64,000 nt of DNA from Rhodospirillaceae bacterium (GTDB taxonomy: Bacteria > Pseudomonadota > Alphaproteobacteria > DSM-16000 > Inquilinaceae): contig JACKIG010000006.1 of NCBI GenBank assembly GCA_020638595.1, positions 1 to 64,000 on the forward strand. Reading direction: 5' to 3'. Positions 1-8,341 of this stretch are shown here, in pieces. The translations under genes were made by a program, and so were the position numbers. The notes beneath the pieces were generated by a model. The model was not told the origin of the DNA. It ran no database searches and worked only from the letters and a program-made list of their open reading frames with translations. The first letter of the stretch is position 1; every line of letters begins with the position of its first letter.

Positions 1-1212
1 ATGGGCGAACCGCGACGTCGCCATGATGTACGGCAGGCGGGCCGAGATGGCGGCGTTGGCCGTCGCTTCCGGACGGTCGTACTTCTTCGGCTTCTGCGTC
101 GACTGGGCGCCGAAGAACACGGCGTAGTCGGTGTTCTTGTAGTGGCAGAGCGGCAGGAAACCCAGCTTCGACAGTTCCGCCTCGCGGCGGTCGGTCACGC
201 CGATCTCCGTCGGGCACTGGCTGTCGGTATCGCCGTCGTCGCTGGTGAACACGTGGGTCGGCAGGTTGTCGACCTTGCCGCCGCCCTCGGCCCCGCGGAT
301 GGCCGTGCACCAGCCGTATTTCGCGAAGGCGTCCGTCAGCTTGGTGCCCATGACGTAGGCGGAGTTCATCCAGCAATACTCGTCGTGGTCCATGGCCTTG
401 GCCACGCCGCGGTCGTCGAAATTGCCTTCCTCGTAGTCGAACTCCTCGACCAGCTTGGTGTCCCGGCCATAGGGCAGGCGGGCCAGAACGCGCGGCATGG
501 TCAGGGTGACGAAGCGACTGTCTTCGCTTTCCCGGAACGACCGCCACTTGGCGTATTCCATGGACTCGAAGATCTTCTCCATATCCCGGGGCTTCGACAG
601 CTCGGTCATGCTCTCGAACCCGAACATCTTCGGGCTGGCCGCCGAGATGAACGGCGCGAAGGCCGCCGCCGCGACGTTGGAGACGTTCGACAGCAGCTCC
701 ACGTCCTCGGGATGGTTGGTGAATTCGTAGTCGCCGATCAGCGCGCCATAGGGCTCGCCGCCCGGCGTGCCGAACTCGTTCTCGTAGATCTTCTTGAACA
801 GCTGGCTCTGGTCGAACTCCACAGCCTTGGTCAGGTCCTTGTAGAGCTCACGCTTGCCGACATTCAGCACGCGGATCTTCAAGGTCGAGCTGGTCTCGGA
901 ATTCATCACCAGGTGGTGCATGCCGCGCCAGGAGCCTTCCAGCTGCTGGAAGCGCGGGTGGTGCATCACGGCATTCAGCTGCTTGGAGACCTTCTCGTCG
1001 ATCGCGGCGATCGCGCGCTGGAAGGTCTGCGCCAGGTTCTTGTCGAAGGTGACTGTCCCCTTCAGGGCTTCTTCGGTCAGGGTCTTCAACAGGGCCTGGG
1101 CGCGGTCGGGCGCGGTCTGCTTGGTGGCGCTGATCGCCTGGTCCAACAGACTGACGGCCTCCGCCTCGGTGGTGGCGGCGGCCGTTTGGGCTTGTTCTTC
1201 GGCGCTCGACAT
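1..1212 (-). CDS. tssC: Type VI secretion sheath large subunit TssC (C-terminus cut by window edge)
   Basis: Large subunit of the contractile sheath (TssC/VipB/ImpC family), which polymerises with TssB around the Hcp tube in the cytoplasm and drives effector injection. The 404 codons visible lack roughly 90 C-terminal residues compared with the usual 490-500. Family stretches seen in order include ELYKDLTKAVEFDQSQLFKK, GALIGDYEF, PRVLARLPYG, WMNSAYVMG and PYIMATSRFAH. The ATG at 1212 overlaps the tssB stop as ATGA, the normal coupled arrangement, so the start is well supported. It is the third gene of a tssA-tssB-tssC run; hcp or tssE would be expected beyond the edge. Confidence 0.96.
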   Translation of the reverse strand, partial: MSSAEEQAQTAAATTEAEAVSLLDQAISATKQTAPDRAQALLKTLTEEALKGTVTFDKNLAQTFQRAIAAIDEKVSKQLNAVMHHPRFQQLEGSWRGMHHLVMNSETSSTLKIRVLNVGKRELYKDLTKAVEFDQSQLFKKIYENEFGTPGGEPYGALIGDYEFTNHPEDVELLSNVSNVAAAAFAPFISAASPKMFGFESMTELSKPRDMEKIFESMEYAKWRSFRESEDSRFVTLTMPRVLARLPYGRDTKLVEEFDYEEGNFDDRGVAKAMDHDEYCWMNSAYVMGTKLTDAFAKYGWCTAIRGAEGGGKVDNLPTHVFTSDDGDTDSQCPTEIGVTDRREAELSKLGFLPLCHYKNTDYAVFFGAQSTQKPKKYDRPEATANAAISARLPYIMATSRFAH

Positions 1213-1730
1213 CACTCGGCATCCTTCTTCGGCTCGGCGTCGACACCCAGCGCCGACGACAGTTCCTTAAGGTCGCCTTCGCTCTGCAGCACCTTCTCCA
1301 GAAGGCCCTCGAGTTCTTCGGAGCGGTCGACCTTGCTCATCAGGTCACGCAGCTCGTTGCGCGTCTCCATCAACTTGCGCAGCGGCTCCACCTGCTCGAC
1401 AACTTTCGCAGGCTCGAAGTCGTCCATGCTGTTGAACTTCAGGTCGACCGCCATTTCACTGCCGTCACCGGCGAGCGTATTTTCGACCTTGATGTTCAGG
1501 CCCGGCGTCATGCGCGCCATCACGTCGTTGAAGTTATCCCGGTCGATCTGGATGAACTTCCGATCGCGCATCGGCTTCAGCGGTTGCGTCGGGTCACCGG
1601 AAAAATCACCCAGGACGCCGACTACAAACGGCAACTCACGCTCAACCACAGCGCCCTCGGTTTCCACGTCATAGGTGATGTGGACGCGTGGTTTGCGGAC
1701 CCGGCTTAGCTTGTCGTGAATACTGGCCAT
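1212..1730 (-). CDS. tssB: Type VI secretion sheath small subunit TssB
   Basis: Small sheath subunit (TssB/VipA/ImpB), 172 residues, a normal length for the family. It pairs with TssC to build the contractile tube. Diagnostic stretches are RVHITYDVETEG near the N-terminus, ELPFVVGVLGDFSG around residues 35-50, PMRDRKFIQIDRDNFNDVM, and a C-terminal helix rich in Glu and Leu. The ATG at 1730 was chosen over one five codons upstream because a GGGAGGTGGG ribosome binding site lies just before it. It overlaps tssC by 3 bases and follows tssA with a gap of about 100 bases, so the three genes probably form one transcript. Confidence 0.96.
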   Translation of the reverse strand: MASIHDKLSRVRKPRVHITYDVETEGAVVERELPFVVGVLGDFSGDPTQPLKPMRDRKFIQIDRDNFNDVMARMTPGLNIKVENTLAGDGSEMAVDLKFNSMDDFEPAKVVEQVEPLRKLMETRNELRDLMSKVDRSEELEGLLEKVLQSEGDLKELSSALGVDAEPKKDAE

Positions 1731-1831
1731 CGTCCCACCTCCCAATCTCTAGGTGGGCAGACAATGGCCCGGAAGCCTTCGAGGTGCAAGCATTTCACCG
1801 TTCGCACCCCTCAAGAATCACAGAGAGTTGC

Positions 1832-2965
1832 TTACTCCTCGTCAGTCGGTGGACGAATTCCGGAGGCCAGCAGGAACCGCTGGCGGGCATCGACGTCGGG
1901 CACCAGTTCGCGCAGCAGCTCGGCCAAAGGCAGCCGTCCCCGGCGCACCACTTCTTCGAGAGTGTAGGCAATCGGCGAGTGCGGCTCGTTCTTGCGGAAG
2001 AATTCGGCGATCTTCAACAGCTGTCGGAAAGCGTCGTCGCGTGTGACGATATCGCCCACCGCGCCGCGCACCGCCGTGCCGGCCGCCGCACCACCGCCCG
2101 CGGCCGGCGCCGCACCGTCCGCCGCGGCTTCCTCCGCTTCAGGCTCGGCAGCCGGGGCCGCCATGGCCAGCTTGTCGCGGCCCAGGAACTGCACCAGTTC
2201 CGACACCGTCTCCAGCTCACCGCGGATATAGGAATAGGGTGGGGACATGTCGCCGCAGCGCTCGTAGAACGCGTCGTTCATCTTCTGAAAGGTGTCGGCG
2301 GCTTCCTTCAGGTCGTCCACCAGATCGACGAAGAACTCCGTCGGCGTGTCCCGCACGCTATCCAAGATCTTGTCGACGGTGGGGGCGCCGGCGTCGATGC
2401 GCTTCTGGCGGCGTTCGTCGTCGGCGATCTGGGCCACGTCGCTGGCGATCTTGTAGTGCCAGGCGGCGAACGATCCGGCGGACCCGTCGGTCAGCGGCAC
2501 CTTGCGGATCGGCTGGATCAGCGTGCCTTCCGCCCCTTCGCCGTTGAGGCCGGACACGGGGCCGACCTTGGTTTCCAGGCCGTCCTCGTCCTCCAGCGGA
2601 TAGAGGTTGTCCCAGAAACCCTCGACCAGTCCGAGGATCAGCTTGAAGCCATCGCGCAGGCCCGGGAACCCGCCGGCCCGCACCAGCGCCTCGGTCAACC
2701 AGGCCGCCACTTCCAGATCCTTCGTCTGTTCGCGCAGCACCTTGGGTGCGAGGTCGATGATCGTGCCCCATTCCTCGGCCAGACCGCTGCTCTCCTCCTC
2801 CGAGGTGACGCTGCGTTCCGCGGCCCGCGCGGCCGAGCGGGCGTCCTTCAGTTTGTAGTAGTTCGAGGCGGGCGATGCGTCTTCACGGATGTCGGCTCCC
2901 GCCGGGTTGTCCCCGGGAATCGGGGCGAGCAGCGTCTCGAAATCCAGGATGTCGGGCGTGGCCAT
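1832..2965 (-). CDS. tssA: Type VI secretion protein TssA
   Basis: 377-residue TssA with an ImpA-type N-terminal domain (LLAPIPGDNPAGADIRED at residues 12-29). TssA works at the baseplate and sheath tip during priming and elongation of the tail tube. The family N-domain is followed by an Ala/Glu/Pro linker around residues 265-305 and a C-terminal part containing RDDAFRQLLKIAEFFRKNEP and SPIAYTLEEVVRRGR. The latter is the usual short C-terminal module (the SPI..L..A..W-like segment) of the short TssA class. No strong ribosome site precedes the ATG at 2965. First gene of the visible T6SS run; about 180 bases separate it from the divergent methyltransferase-like gene. Confidence 0.93.
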   Translation of the reverse strand: MATPDILDFETLLAPIPGDNPAGADIREDASPASNYYKLKDARSAARAAERSVTSEEESSGLAEEWGTIIDLAPKVLREQTKDLEVAAWLTEALVRAGGFPGLRDGFKLILGLVEGFWDNLYPLEDEDGLETKVGPVSGLNGEGAEGTLIQPIRKVPLTDGSAGSFAAWHYKIASDVAQIADDERRQKRIDAGAPTVDKILDSVRDTPTEFFVDLVDDLKEAADTFQKMNDAFYERCGDMSPPYSYIRGELETVSELVQFLGRDKLAMAAPAAEPEAEEAAADGAAPAAGGGAAAGTAVRGAVGDIVTRDDAFRQLLKIAEFFRKNEPHSPIAYTLEEVVRRGRLPLAELLRELVPDVDARQRFLLASGIRPPTDEE

Positions 2966-3144
2966 CGGCGGGGGGTCTCATGCCAGTTGACGGGCGGATC
3001 GCAGGCGCCGGCACCGATCCCGCAGACCGGCGGTTTCCCGTGACGGCATCCTTGCGCTATGAACCGTAGCACAGCCCCCGCCGACGAACGACCCGCGATG
3101 GTGTGGCCGCAGGCGAAGGGGCGGTCTGTACGACGGGCGGTGGC
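2966..3144. promoter_or_regulatory. Divergent intergenic region between tssA and methyltransferase-like gene
   Basis: This gap must hold the promoter for the tssABC run on the minus strand and for the methyltransferase-like gene on the plus strand, because both start here facing outward. I could not pick a convincing -35/-10 pair or a sigma-54 site by eye. Confidence 0.35.
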
Positions 3145-4638
3145 ATGGCCGACAGCAGCACCGACGAGCTTGCCGCCGGCTTCCCCGGCGGTGCCTTCCG
3201 GTCCCATGGGGTGCCGGCGCATCTGGTGCTGTCGGCTCTGCTGGCGGGCGTCGTGCCGCCTGAGATCAACCGGCCGTGGCGGTATCTTCTGGTCGGCATC
3301 GACGACCACCGCATTCCGGCGCTGCTCGCCGCTGCCCATCCGCAGGCGCAGGTGCTGGCCGTCGACGACGATCGCGACCGCCTGGCCGCCGCCGATCGCC
3401 TGATCGCCGGCCAGCGGATCACCAACCTGCGGCTGGAATGCCTGCCTCTCGCGGCCCTCGGCGATGTCCGGCTGCCCGGCGCCGCCTACGATATGGTCGC
3501 CGTCCCCACTCTCTTCGCCCGACTGGGGGACGCCGACCGGAAGGCGCTGGCCCACCTGCTGGGCCGCTCGGTCGCCCCGGGCGGGCTGGTGCAGGTCGCT
3601 TATCCCTGCCTGCCCGGTGCGGCGGCGCTGTTGTCCGCCCAGCATCTGATCCGCACCGCCGGCCCCGGCGCGGTCGTCGACGAGGAACGCATCGACCGGG
3701 CGATGGCCCTGATCGCCCGCCTTGTCCGTGCGCGTGCCGAAGCATTGGCGGGCAACCGCTGGCTGGCCGCCAGCCTGCGCGCCTGGCGGGCGGGCCGGCG
3801 GCGGCAGCTGGCGGACCTCTGGCTGGCCGCGCCCTGGCACGCCTTCTATCACTGGGACGTGGTGCGCACGCTCGCCGCGGCCGGGCTGAACTATGCCGGC
3901 CCCACCGTGCTGTCGGCCAGGGCGCTGGCCGAGCCGGTCGCCGCCGTCGTCAGGCCATTCGACGATCCCGCGATCGACGAGACTCTGTGCGACCTGCTGC
4001 ACGGCCGCATGCTGCGCAGCGACCTCTATGTCCACGGCCCGCTGCGCCTGACGGCCGACGGGCAGGCGGCGCTGTTGAGCCAGGTGCGTCTGGCGCAGGT
4101 GGTGACGAAGGCGCAGGCGCTCGCCCGACTGGAGAAGCGGTTGGACGGCGCCGATGCGGCGGCGGACCTGCAGCCGATGCTGGCGGCCCTGGCAGCCCGC
4201 CCGCAGCCGGCGGCGACGCTGACATCGCTGCAGCCGCCGGGGCCGGCCCGGCTGCCGGCCGACCGCCTGTTGCGGCTGCTGGTGTCGAGCGGCGTCGCCC
4301 AGGCGATCCCGCCGGACGATCGCCGTGCTGCGTCGGTGCCGGCGACGCGCATCAACGCCGCATCGGCCCACGAGGCGATCGAGGACAACCCCACGGCCCC
4401 CGGCCTGCTGGTGGCCGGTGCCACCGGCGGCCTGATGGCCGTCGACGGCATCGCGCACCTGGCCTACCTGGCGCTGGTGACGGGATCCGGACCGTTCGTC
4501 GACGCCGTGCTGCCCTTCGTCGCCCGCCGGCTGTCGCGCGGCGGCGGCCGGCCGCCGGATATGGACGCGTTGCGCGACCGACTCGCCGCCGTGCTGCAGG
4601 ACGACCTGCCGGTCTGGCGCCGGCTCGGCATGGTGTGA
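3145..4638 (+). CDS. Methyltransferase-like protein with methyltransferase regulatory domain
   Basis: 497 residues. The C-terminal two thirds resembles the methyltransferase regulatory domain family (PF10119-type): FYHWDVVRTLAAAGLNYAG and DLLHGRMLRSDLYVHG match the typical F..V...L...GL.F.G and FRRD.YV.G patterns. The N-terminal Rossmann-like part reads YLLVGIDDHRIPALLAA followed by VLAVDDDRDRLAAA. The usual glycine-rich SAM loop (GCGxG) is replaced by VGIDDHR, so methyl transfer is doubtful. ATG 3145 is preferred (GGGCGGTGGC just upstream); a GTG at 3103 would add 14 residues. It is divergent from tssA, which suggests but does not prove a link to type VI secretion. Confidence 0.7.
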   Translation: MADSSTDELAAGFPGGAFRSHGVPAHLVLSALLAGVVPPEINRPWRYLLVGIDDHRIPALLAAAHPQAQVLAVDDDRDRLAAADRLIAGQRITNLRLECLPLAALGDVRLPGAAYDMVAVPTLFARLGDADRKALAHLLGRSVAPGGLVQVAYPCLPGAAALLSAQHLIRTAGPGAVVDEERIDRAMALIARLVRARAEALAGNRWLAASLRAWRAGRRRQLADLWLAAPWHAFYHWDVVRTLAAAGLNYAGPTVLSARALAEPVAAVVRPFDDPAIDETLCDLLHGRMLRSDLYVHGPLRLTADGQAALLSQVRLAQVVTKAQALARLEKRLDGADAAADLQPMLAALAARPQPAATLTSLQPPGPARLPADRLLRLLVSSGVAQAIPPDDRRAASVPATRINAASAHEAIEDNPTAPGLLVAGATGGLMAVDGIAHLAYLALVTGSGPFVDAVLPFVARRLSRGGGRPPDMDALRDRLAAVLQDDLPVWRRLGMV

Positions 4639-4715
4639 CGCGCGTACAGACCCTGCTTGTCGGCAACCGGCACGGGCCCTAGAACTGTCGGGTGCTTGGA
4701 GCGGCGCACATCACC

Positions 4716-5045
4716 ATGGCCACCGACATCCCCGTCTATAAGAGAATCAGTGAGGACCAGGCGGCCGAACTGGCCGACGTCTTCCGCCTGATGGCCGACC
4801 CGACGCGCCTGCGCATCATCCTGTTCTGCCTGGATGCGCCGAAATCCGTGGGCGTCATGGCCGAGGCGCTGAAGCTGTCGCCGTCGCTGGTCAGCCACCA
4901 TCTGCGCCTGTTGCGCGCCAGCCGCCTGATCCAGGCCCGCCGCGAGGGCAACCGCGTCTTCTACATGGTCACCGACGAACACATCCGCCGCACCCTGACC
5001 GACATGGTCGACCACGTCGCCGAAACCGAGGGCGACGAGGTTTGA
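4716..5045 (+). CDS. ArsR/SmtB-family metal-sensing repressor
   Basis: 109-residue winged-helix regulator. The DNA-recognition helix lies in LKLSPSLVSHHLRLLRASRL and the wing in RREGNRVFYMV. The last helix carries D-x-H-(10)-H-x2-E (residues DEH then HVAE), exactly the spacing of the alpha-5 zinc site of SmtB/CzrA, so it probably senses Zn(II) or Co(II). The alpha-3N ELCVCDL arsenic/cadmium motif is absent; only one Cys occurs (LFCLDAP). ATG 4716 is preferred with GGAGCGG upstream; a GTG at 4692 would add eight residues. It is 34 bases upstream of modD on the same strand. No zinc transporter is visible nearby, so its target may be itself, modD or a distant gene. Confidence 0.9.
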   Translation: MATDIPVYKRISEDQAAELADVFRLMADPTRLRIILFCLDAPKSVGVMAEALKLSPSLVSHHLRLLRASRLIQARREGNRVFYMVTDEHIRRTLTDMVDHVAETEGDEV

Positions 5046-5079
5046 GGGCCACCTGCCGCGGCAGCCGCAGAATTGGGCA

Positions 5080-5931
5080 ATGCCGGCGATGAACGGACTG
5101 TCCGACCTGCAGCTGGACGCGTTGCTGGCGCAGGACGCGCCCTACGGCGACCTGACGACCGAGCTTCTGGGCATCGGGACGCTGCCGGGCCGCATCACCT
5201 TCGCCGGCCGGGACGCGATGGTGCTCTCGGCATCGGAGGAAGCGGCGGCCCTGCTCCGGCGCGCCGGTGCCGTTCCGGCCGATCCCACCGCCAGCGGCAC
5301 CTCCCTGGCGGCTGGGGAGGTCTTCCTGACGGCAATGGGGCCGGCCGCCGCGCTGCATCGCGCCTGGAAGGTCGCGCAGACCCTGGTCGAATACGCCTCC
5401 GGCATCGCCACGCGGACCAGGGCGATCGTCGACGCCGCCCGCGCCGTGTGCCCGGACGTGGTGGTCGCCTGCACCCGCAAGAACTTCCCCGGCACGAAGG
5501 AGATCAGTGCCCGTTCGGTGCTTGCCGGCGGCGCCGTGATGCATCGGCTGGGGCTGTCGGAGACGCTACTGGTCTTCCCGGAACACCGGGCCTTCCTGCC
5601 CGACGACCCTGCGGAATGGCTGGCCGCCCTGAAGGCGCGGGCGCCGGAGAAGAAGATCGTCGTCGAGGTCGCCACCATCGCCGATGCCGTGCGCTTCGCG
5701 TGCGCCGGCGCCGACGTCCTGCAGCTGGAAAAGCTGGCTCCGGCCGATACCGCTGCCGTTGTCGCCGCGACTCGGGACCTTGCCCCCGCTCCCGTGATAG
5801 CCGTGGCCGGCGGCGTCACCCAGGCCAATGCCGCGGACTATGCTCTGGCCGGCGCCGCCGTCCTCGTCACTTCAGCGCCGTTCTTCGGCCGACCCTGCGA
5901 CGTGAAGGTGACCCTGTCCCGGTCGGAATAA
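5080..5931 (+). CDS. modD: ModD, nicotinate-nucleotide pyrophosphorylase-like molybdenum-locus protein
   Basis: 283 residues, homologous to quinolinate phosphoribosyltransferase (NadC) and matching the ModD branch found in molybdate transport loci. The NadC-type N-terminal motif DAPYGDLTT sits at residues 19-27, CTRKNFPGTKEISARSVLAG near 130-150 holds the substrate-binding Arg and Lys residues, and VVEVATIADAVRFACAGAD plus VIAVAGGVTQANAADYALAG form the C-terminal barrel strands. The ModD product is not settled experimentally. A true nadC is less likely because ModD-type features such as LGLSETLLVFPEHRAFL are present. No modABC genes are in view. Convergent with the histidine kinase, 3 bases apart. 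Confidence 0.85.
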   Translation: MPAMNGLSDLQLDALLAQDAPYGDLTTELLGIGTLPGRITFAGRDAMVLSASEEAAALLRRAGAVPADPTASGTSLAAGEVFLTAMGPAAALHRAWKVAQTLVEYASGIATRTRAIVDAARAVCPDVVVACTRKNFPGTKEISARSVLAGGAVMHRLGLSETLLVFPEHRAFLPDDPAEWLAALKARAPEKKIVVEVATIADAVRFACAGADVLQLEKLAPADTAAVVAATRDLAPAPVIAVAGGVTQANAADYALAGAAVLVTSAPFFGRPCDVKVTLSRSE

Positions 5932-5934
5932 CCC

Positions 5935-7308
5935 TCACCCTCGCGAGCCACCCAGACCGATCACTGCTTCGAAGCCGTCTTCCCGACCGGTCGCCGGTGA
6001 CAGCAGGTCCAGCCGGGCGCCGGCCTGGCCGAGGATGGTGTCGGCGATGGCGAGGCCCAGGCCCGAGCCGGCGGCAGCCGTGGGGCCGCGGGCGAAGCGG
6101 TGCTTGAGCTGGGCCAGCGTCTCCTGCGGCACTGGCGGGCCGCCATTGACGATGTGAATGGCATCGTCGGCCACCATCACCGCCACCGGGCCAGTGCCGT
6201 GCAGCAGCGCGTTCTCGATCAGGTTCCTGAGCGCGATGGCGAAGGCGTCCAGGTCGAGCCGCGCCGTCAGGTGCTCGGTGCAGTCTGCCTGCAAGACCAG
6301 GCGCTCGCGGCCCAGCGGCGACCGCTGCAGCTCATCGACGACCAGGCGCAATGCCGGCATCAGGTCGGTGTCATCGCCCGCCAGCGCCGTACCCGCCTCG
6401 GCGCGGGAGAGCTGCAGCAGCTTCTCGATCAGGGCGCCGAGGCGCTGCAGCTCCGCCTCGATGCGCTCCGCCCGTGCGGCGTCCGGCCCTGCGGCCAGGG
6501 CGACTTTCAAGCGCTGCACCTGCGCCAGCGCCGAGGCGACCGGCGTGCGCAGCTCATGCGCGCTGTTGGCGGTGAACTGGCGCTCGGCCTCCAGCGCGGC
6601 GCGCAGGCGCTGCAGCAGCCGGTTGACGGCACCGGCGATGGGCGCGATCTCGACCGGCAAACCACCGTCGTCGATCGGTGCCAGATTGCCACCGCCGCGC
6701 AGCGCAATGGCGCCGCGGAGGCTGGCCACCGGGCTCATGCCGCCGCGCACTGCCCAGATGATGGCCAGTGGGCTGGCGACCACCAGCAGGACCAGCGGCC
6801 ACAGAAAGGCGATCGCCCCTTCGGTCACCGCCTCGCGCCGATGGCCCAAGGGCTCGGCGACGGTCAGGAACAGGCGGCCGTCGCTGGTGGCCTCGGTATA
6901 GAGGCGCAGGCCCCGCCTTTCCGCGAACCCCGCCGCGGGCGACCCGTCGAACGGCATCGCCGGCGCATCGTGGGACCGCAGCAGCAGCCGCCCGTGGCCA
7001 TCGGCCAGCTGATAGGTGAGGTATTCCTCGTGCTCGGCCACCGCCGTCCAGGCGATCTCGCGCGGCCCGTCGTCGTCTTCGCCGTCATCATCATCGTCGT
7101 CCCGCACACCGCGGCCGCCGCGGTCGGAAAGGTCGTCGATGGCCAGCGGCAGCAGCCTCTGGGCCGTTTCCTGTAAGGCGCTGTCGAAGGTTTCGTCCAG
7201 CTCGTCCACCATGATCAGCGCCGCAGCACCGGCAGCGACCAGCCACAGCAGCACGGTGCCGCCGGTCAGGGTCAGGATCAGGCGCCGGGACAGGCTGCGG
7301 CGTGCCAC
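5935..7308 (-). CDS. Sensor histidine kinase (TctE/QseC-like) with Asp-rich periplasmic loop
   Basis: 457 residues. TM1 is at about residues 10-34 and TM2 at about 165-188, with a 130-residue periplasmic sensor between. That loop carries an extreme acidic run at residues 70-80 (six Asp, Gly-Glu, three Asp), which may bind divalent or polycationic ligands; that role is inference. A HAMP-like segment precedes the phosphoacceptor His251 in ANSAHELRTP. N, G1 and G2 boxes follow (ALRNLIENALLHG, GSGLGLAIADTI). It lies 4 bases downstream of its response regulator on the same strand. The pair is divergent from a PepSY protein and cytochrome b561, an arrangement seen repeatedly in Proteobacteria. Confidence 0.93.
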   Translation of the reverse strand: MARRSLSRRLILTLTGGTVLLWLVAAGAAALIMVDELDETFDSALQETAQRLLPLAIDDLSDRGGRGVRDDDDDDGEDDDGPREIAWTAVAEHEEYLTYQLADGHGRLLLRSHDAPAMPFDGSPAAGFAERRGLRLYTEATSDGRLFLTVAEPLGHRREAVTEGAIAFLWPLVLLVVASPLAIIWAVRGGMSPVASLRGAIALRGGGNLAPIDDGGLPVEIAPIAGAVNRLLQRLRAALEAERQFTANSAHELRTPVASALAQVQRLKVALAAGPDAARAERIEAELQRLGALIEKLLQLSRAEAGTALAGDDTDLMPALRLVVDELQRSPLGRERLVLQADCTEHLTARLDLDAFAIALRNLIENALLHGTGPVAVMVADDAIHIVNGGPPVPQETLAQLKHRFARGPTAAAGSGLGLAIADTILGQAGARLDLLSPATGREDGFEAVIGLGGSRG

Positions 7309-7312
7309 CGCG

Positions 7313-7969
7313 CTACACCTCCAGCCGGTAGCCGACGCCGCGCAGGGTGCGAATCAGGTCCGGCCCCAGCTTCTTGCGCAGGCGGCTGACATAGACCTCC
7401 ACGGCGTTGCTGGCGACCTCTGCCCCGAAGGCGTAGAGCGCATCCTCCAGCCGGTCCTTGGAGACGACGGCGCGCGGGCGGCGCAGCAGTTGTTCCAGCA
7501 CCGCCCATTCGCGGGCAGTCAGGTCGACCTCGCGACCGGCGACCCGCACCTGGCGGTTGGCGCGATCGACCTCGACCGCGCCGGCGCGGAACAGCGGATT
7601 GGGGTTGCCGGCATAGCGCCGCGCCACTGCCGCCACCCGGGCGGCCAGCTCGTCCAGGTCGAAGGGCTTGACCAGATAGTCGTCGGCACCGGCGTTCAGC
7701 CCCTCGATGCGGTCGGAGATCTGGTCGCGCGCGGTCAGGATGATCACCGGGGTGGCATCGCCGCGCCGCCTGAGCGTGCGCAGGAGATCGAGCCCGCGCC
7801 CGTCGGGCAGGTGCAGGTCCAGCAGGATCAGCTCGTAGTCGACCGCCCCCAGCGCGTCCTCCGCCTCATCCAGCCGCTGGAACCAGTCGACGGCGTGCCC
7901 CTCGGCCGCGACATGCTCACGGACCGCCTGGCCCAGGTTGGGCTCGTCCTCGATCAGCAAGACGCGCAT
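7313..7969 (-). CDS. OmpR-family response regulator
   Basis: 218 residues. The receiver domain spans residues 1-115 with acidic pocket ED at 7-8, phosphoacceptor Asp51 (LILLDLHLPDG) and Lys in DDYLVKPFDLDEL. The C-terminal winged helix (about 125-218) contains LTAREWAVLEQLLRR and the recognition helix region VEVYVSRLRKKL with RTLRGVGYRLEV at the end. It is the partner of the kinase directly downstream. Likely targets are the divergent PepSY and cytochrome b561 genes 100 bases away and the operon itself. Confidence 0.96.
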   Translation of the reverse strand: MRVLLIEDEPNLGQAVREHVAAEGHAVDWFQRLDEAEDALGAVDYELILLDLHLPDGRGLDLLRTLRRRGDATPVIILTARDQISDRIEGLNAGADDYLVKPFDLDELAARVAAVARRYAGNPNPLFRAGAVEVDRANRQVRVAGREVDLTAREWAVLEQLLRRPRAVVSKDRLEDALYAFGAEVASNAVEVYVSRLRKKLGPDLIRTLRGVGYRLEV

Positions 7970-8069
7970 CGGCGCCCTCCGGTGTCGGCGTTGCCGGTCT
8001 TCAGGTTGCTGTCAGCTAGCCCCGCCATAGTCCGCCCCGCAAACCGCAATAACAAAGGAAACCCTTGCG

Positions 8070-8336
8070 ATGAAGCGTCTGATCCTCTCCGCCGCCGTTC
8101 TTGCCGCCACCGGCGCCGCCGCCATGGCCAGCGACAGCTGCAACGTGCCCAGCGACCAGTGGCAGCCGCGCGAGGCCCTGCAGCAGAAGCTGGAACAGCT
8201 GGGCTGGCAGGTCCGCAGCATCGAAACCGACGACGGCTGCTACGAAGCCTATGCCATCGACGCCCAGGGCCAGCGGGTCGAAGCCTATTTCGATCCCGCC
8301 ACCCTGGAGCAGGTGGGCGCGGACGACGAGGACTGA
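8070..8336 (+). CDS. Secreted PepSY-domain protein
   Basis: 88 residues with a Sec signal peptide (MKRLILSAAVLAATGAAAMA, cleavage about residue 20). The mature protein is one short PepSY repeat (ALQQKLEQLGWQVRSIETDDGCYEAYAIDAQGQ split over residues 36-70, ending EAYFDPATLE). Two cysteines (near residues 24 and 57) could form a periplasmic disulfide. AAAGGAAA lies upstream of the ATG. It is followed 5 bases later by cytochrome b561 and is divergent from the two-component genes, so it may modulate that kinase or the cytochrome; this is inferred from context. Confidence 0.88.
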   Translation: MKRLILSAAVLAATGAAAMASDSCNVPSDQWQPREALQQKLEQLGWQVRSIETDDGCYEAYAIDAQGQRVEAYFDPATLEQVGADDED

Positions 8337-8341
8337 CGTCC

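Noticed and set aside
5080..5931. True nadC (quinolinate phosphoribosyltransferase)
   Set aside because: Sequence features fit ModD better, and no nadA or nadB is adjacent.
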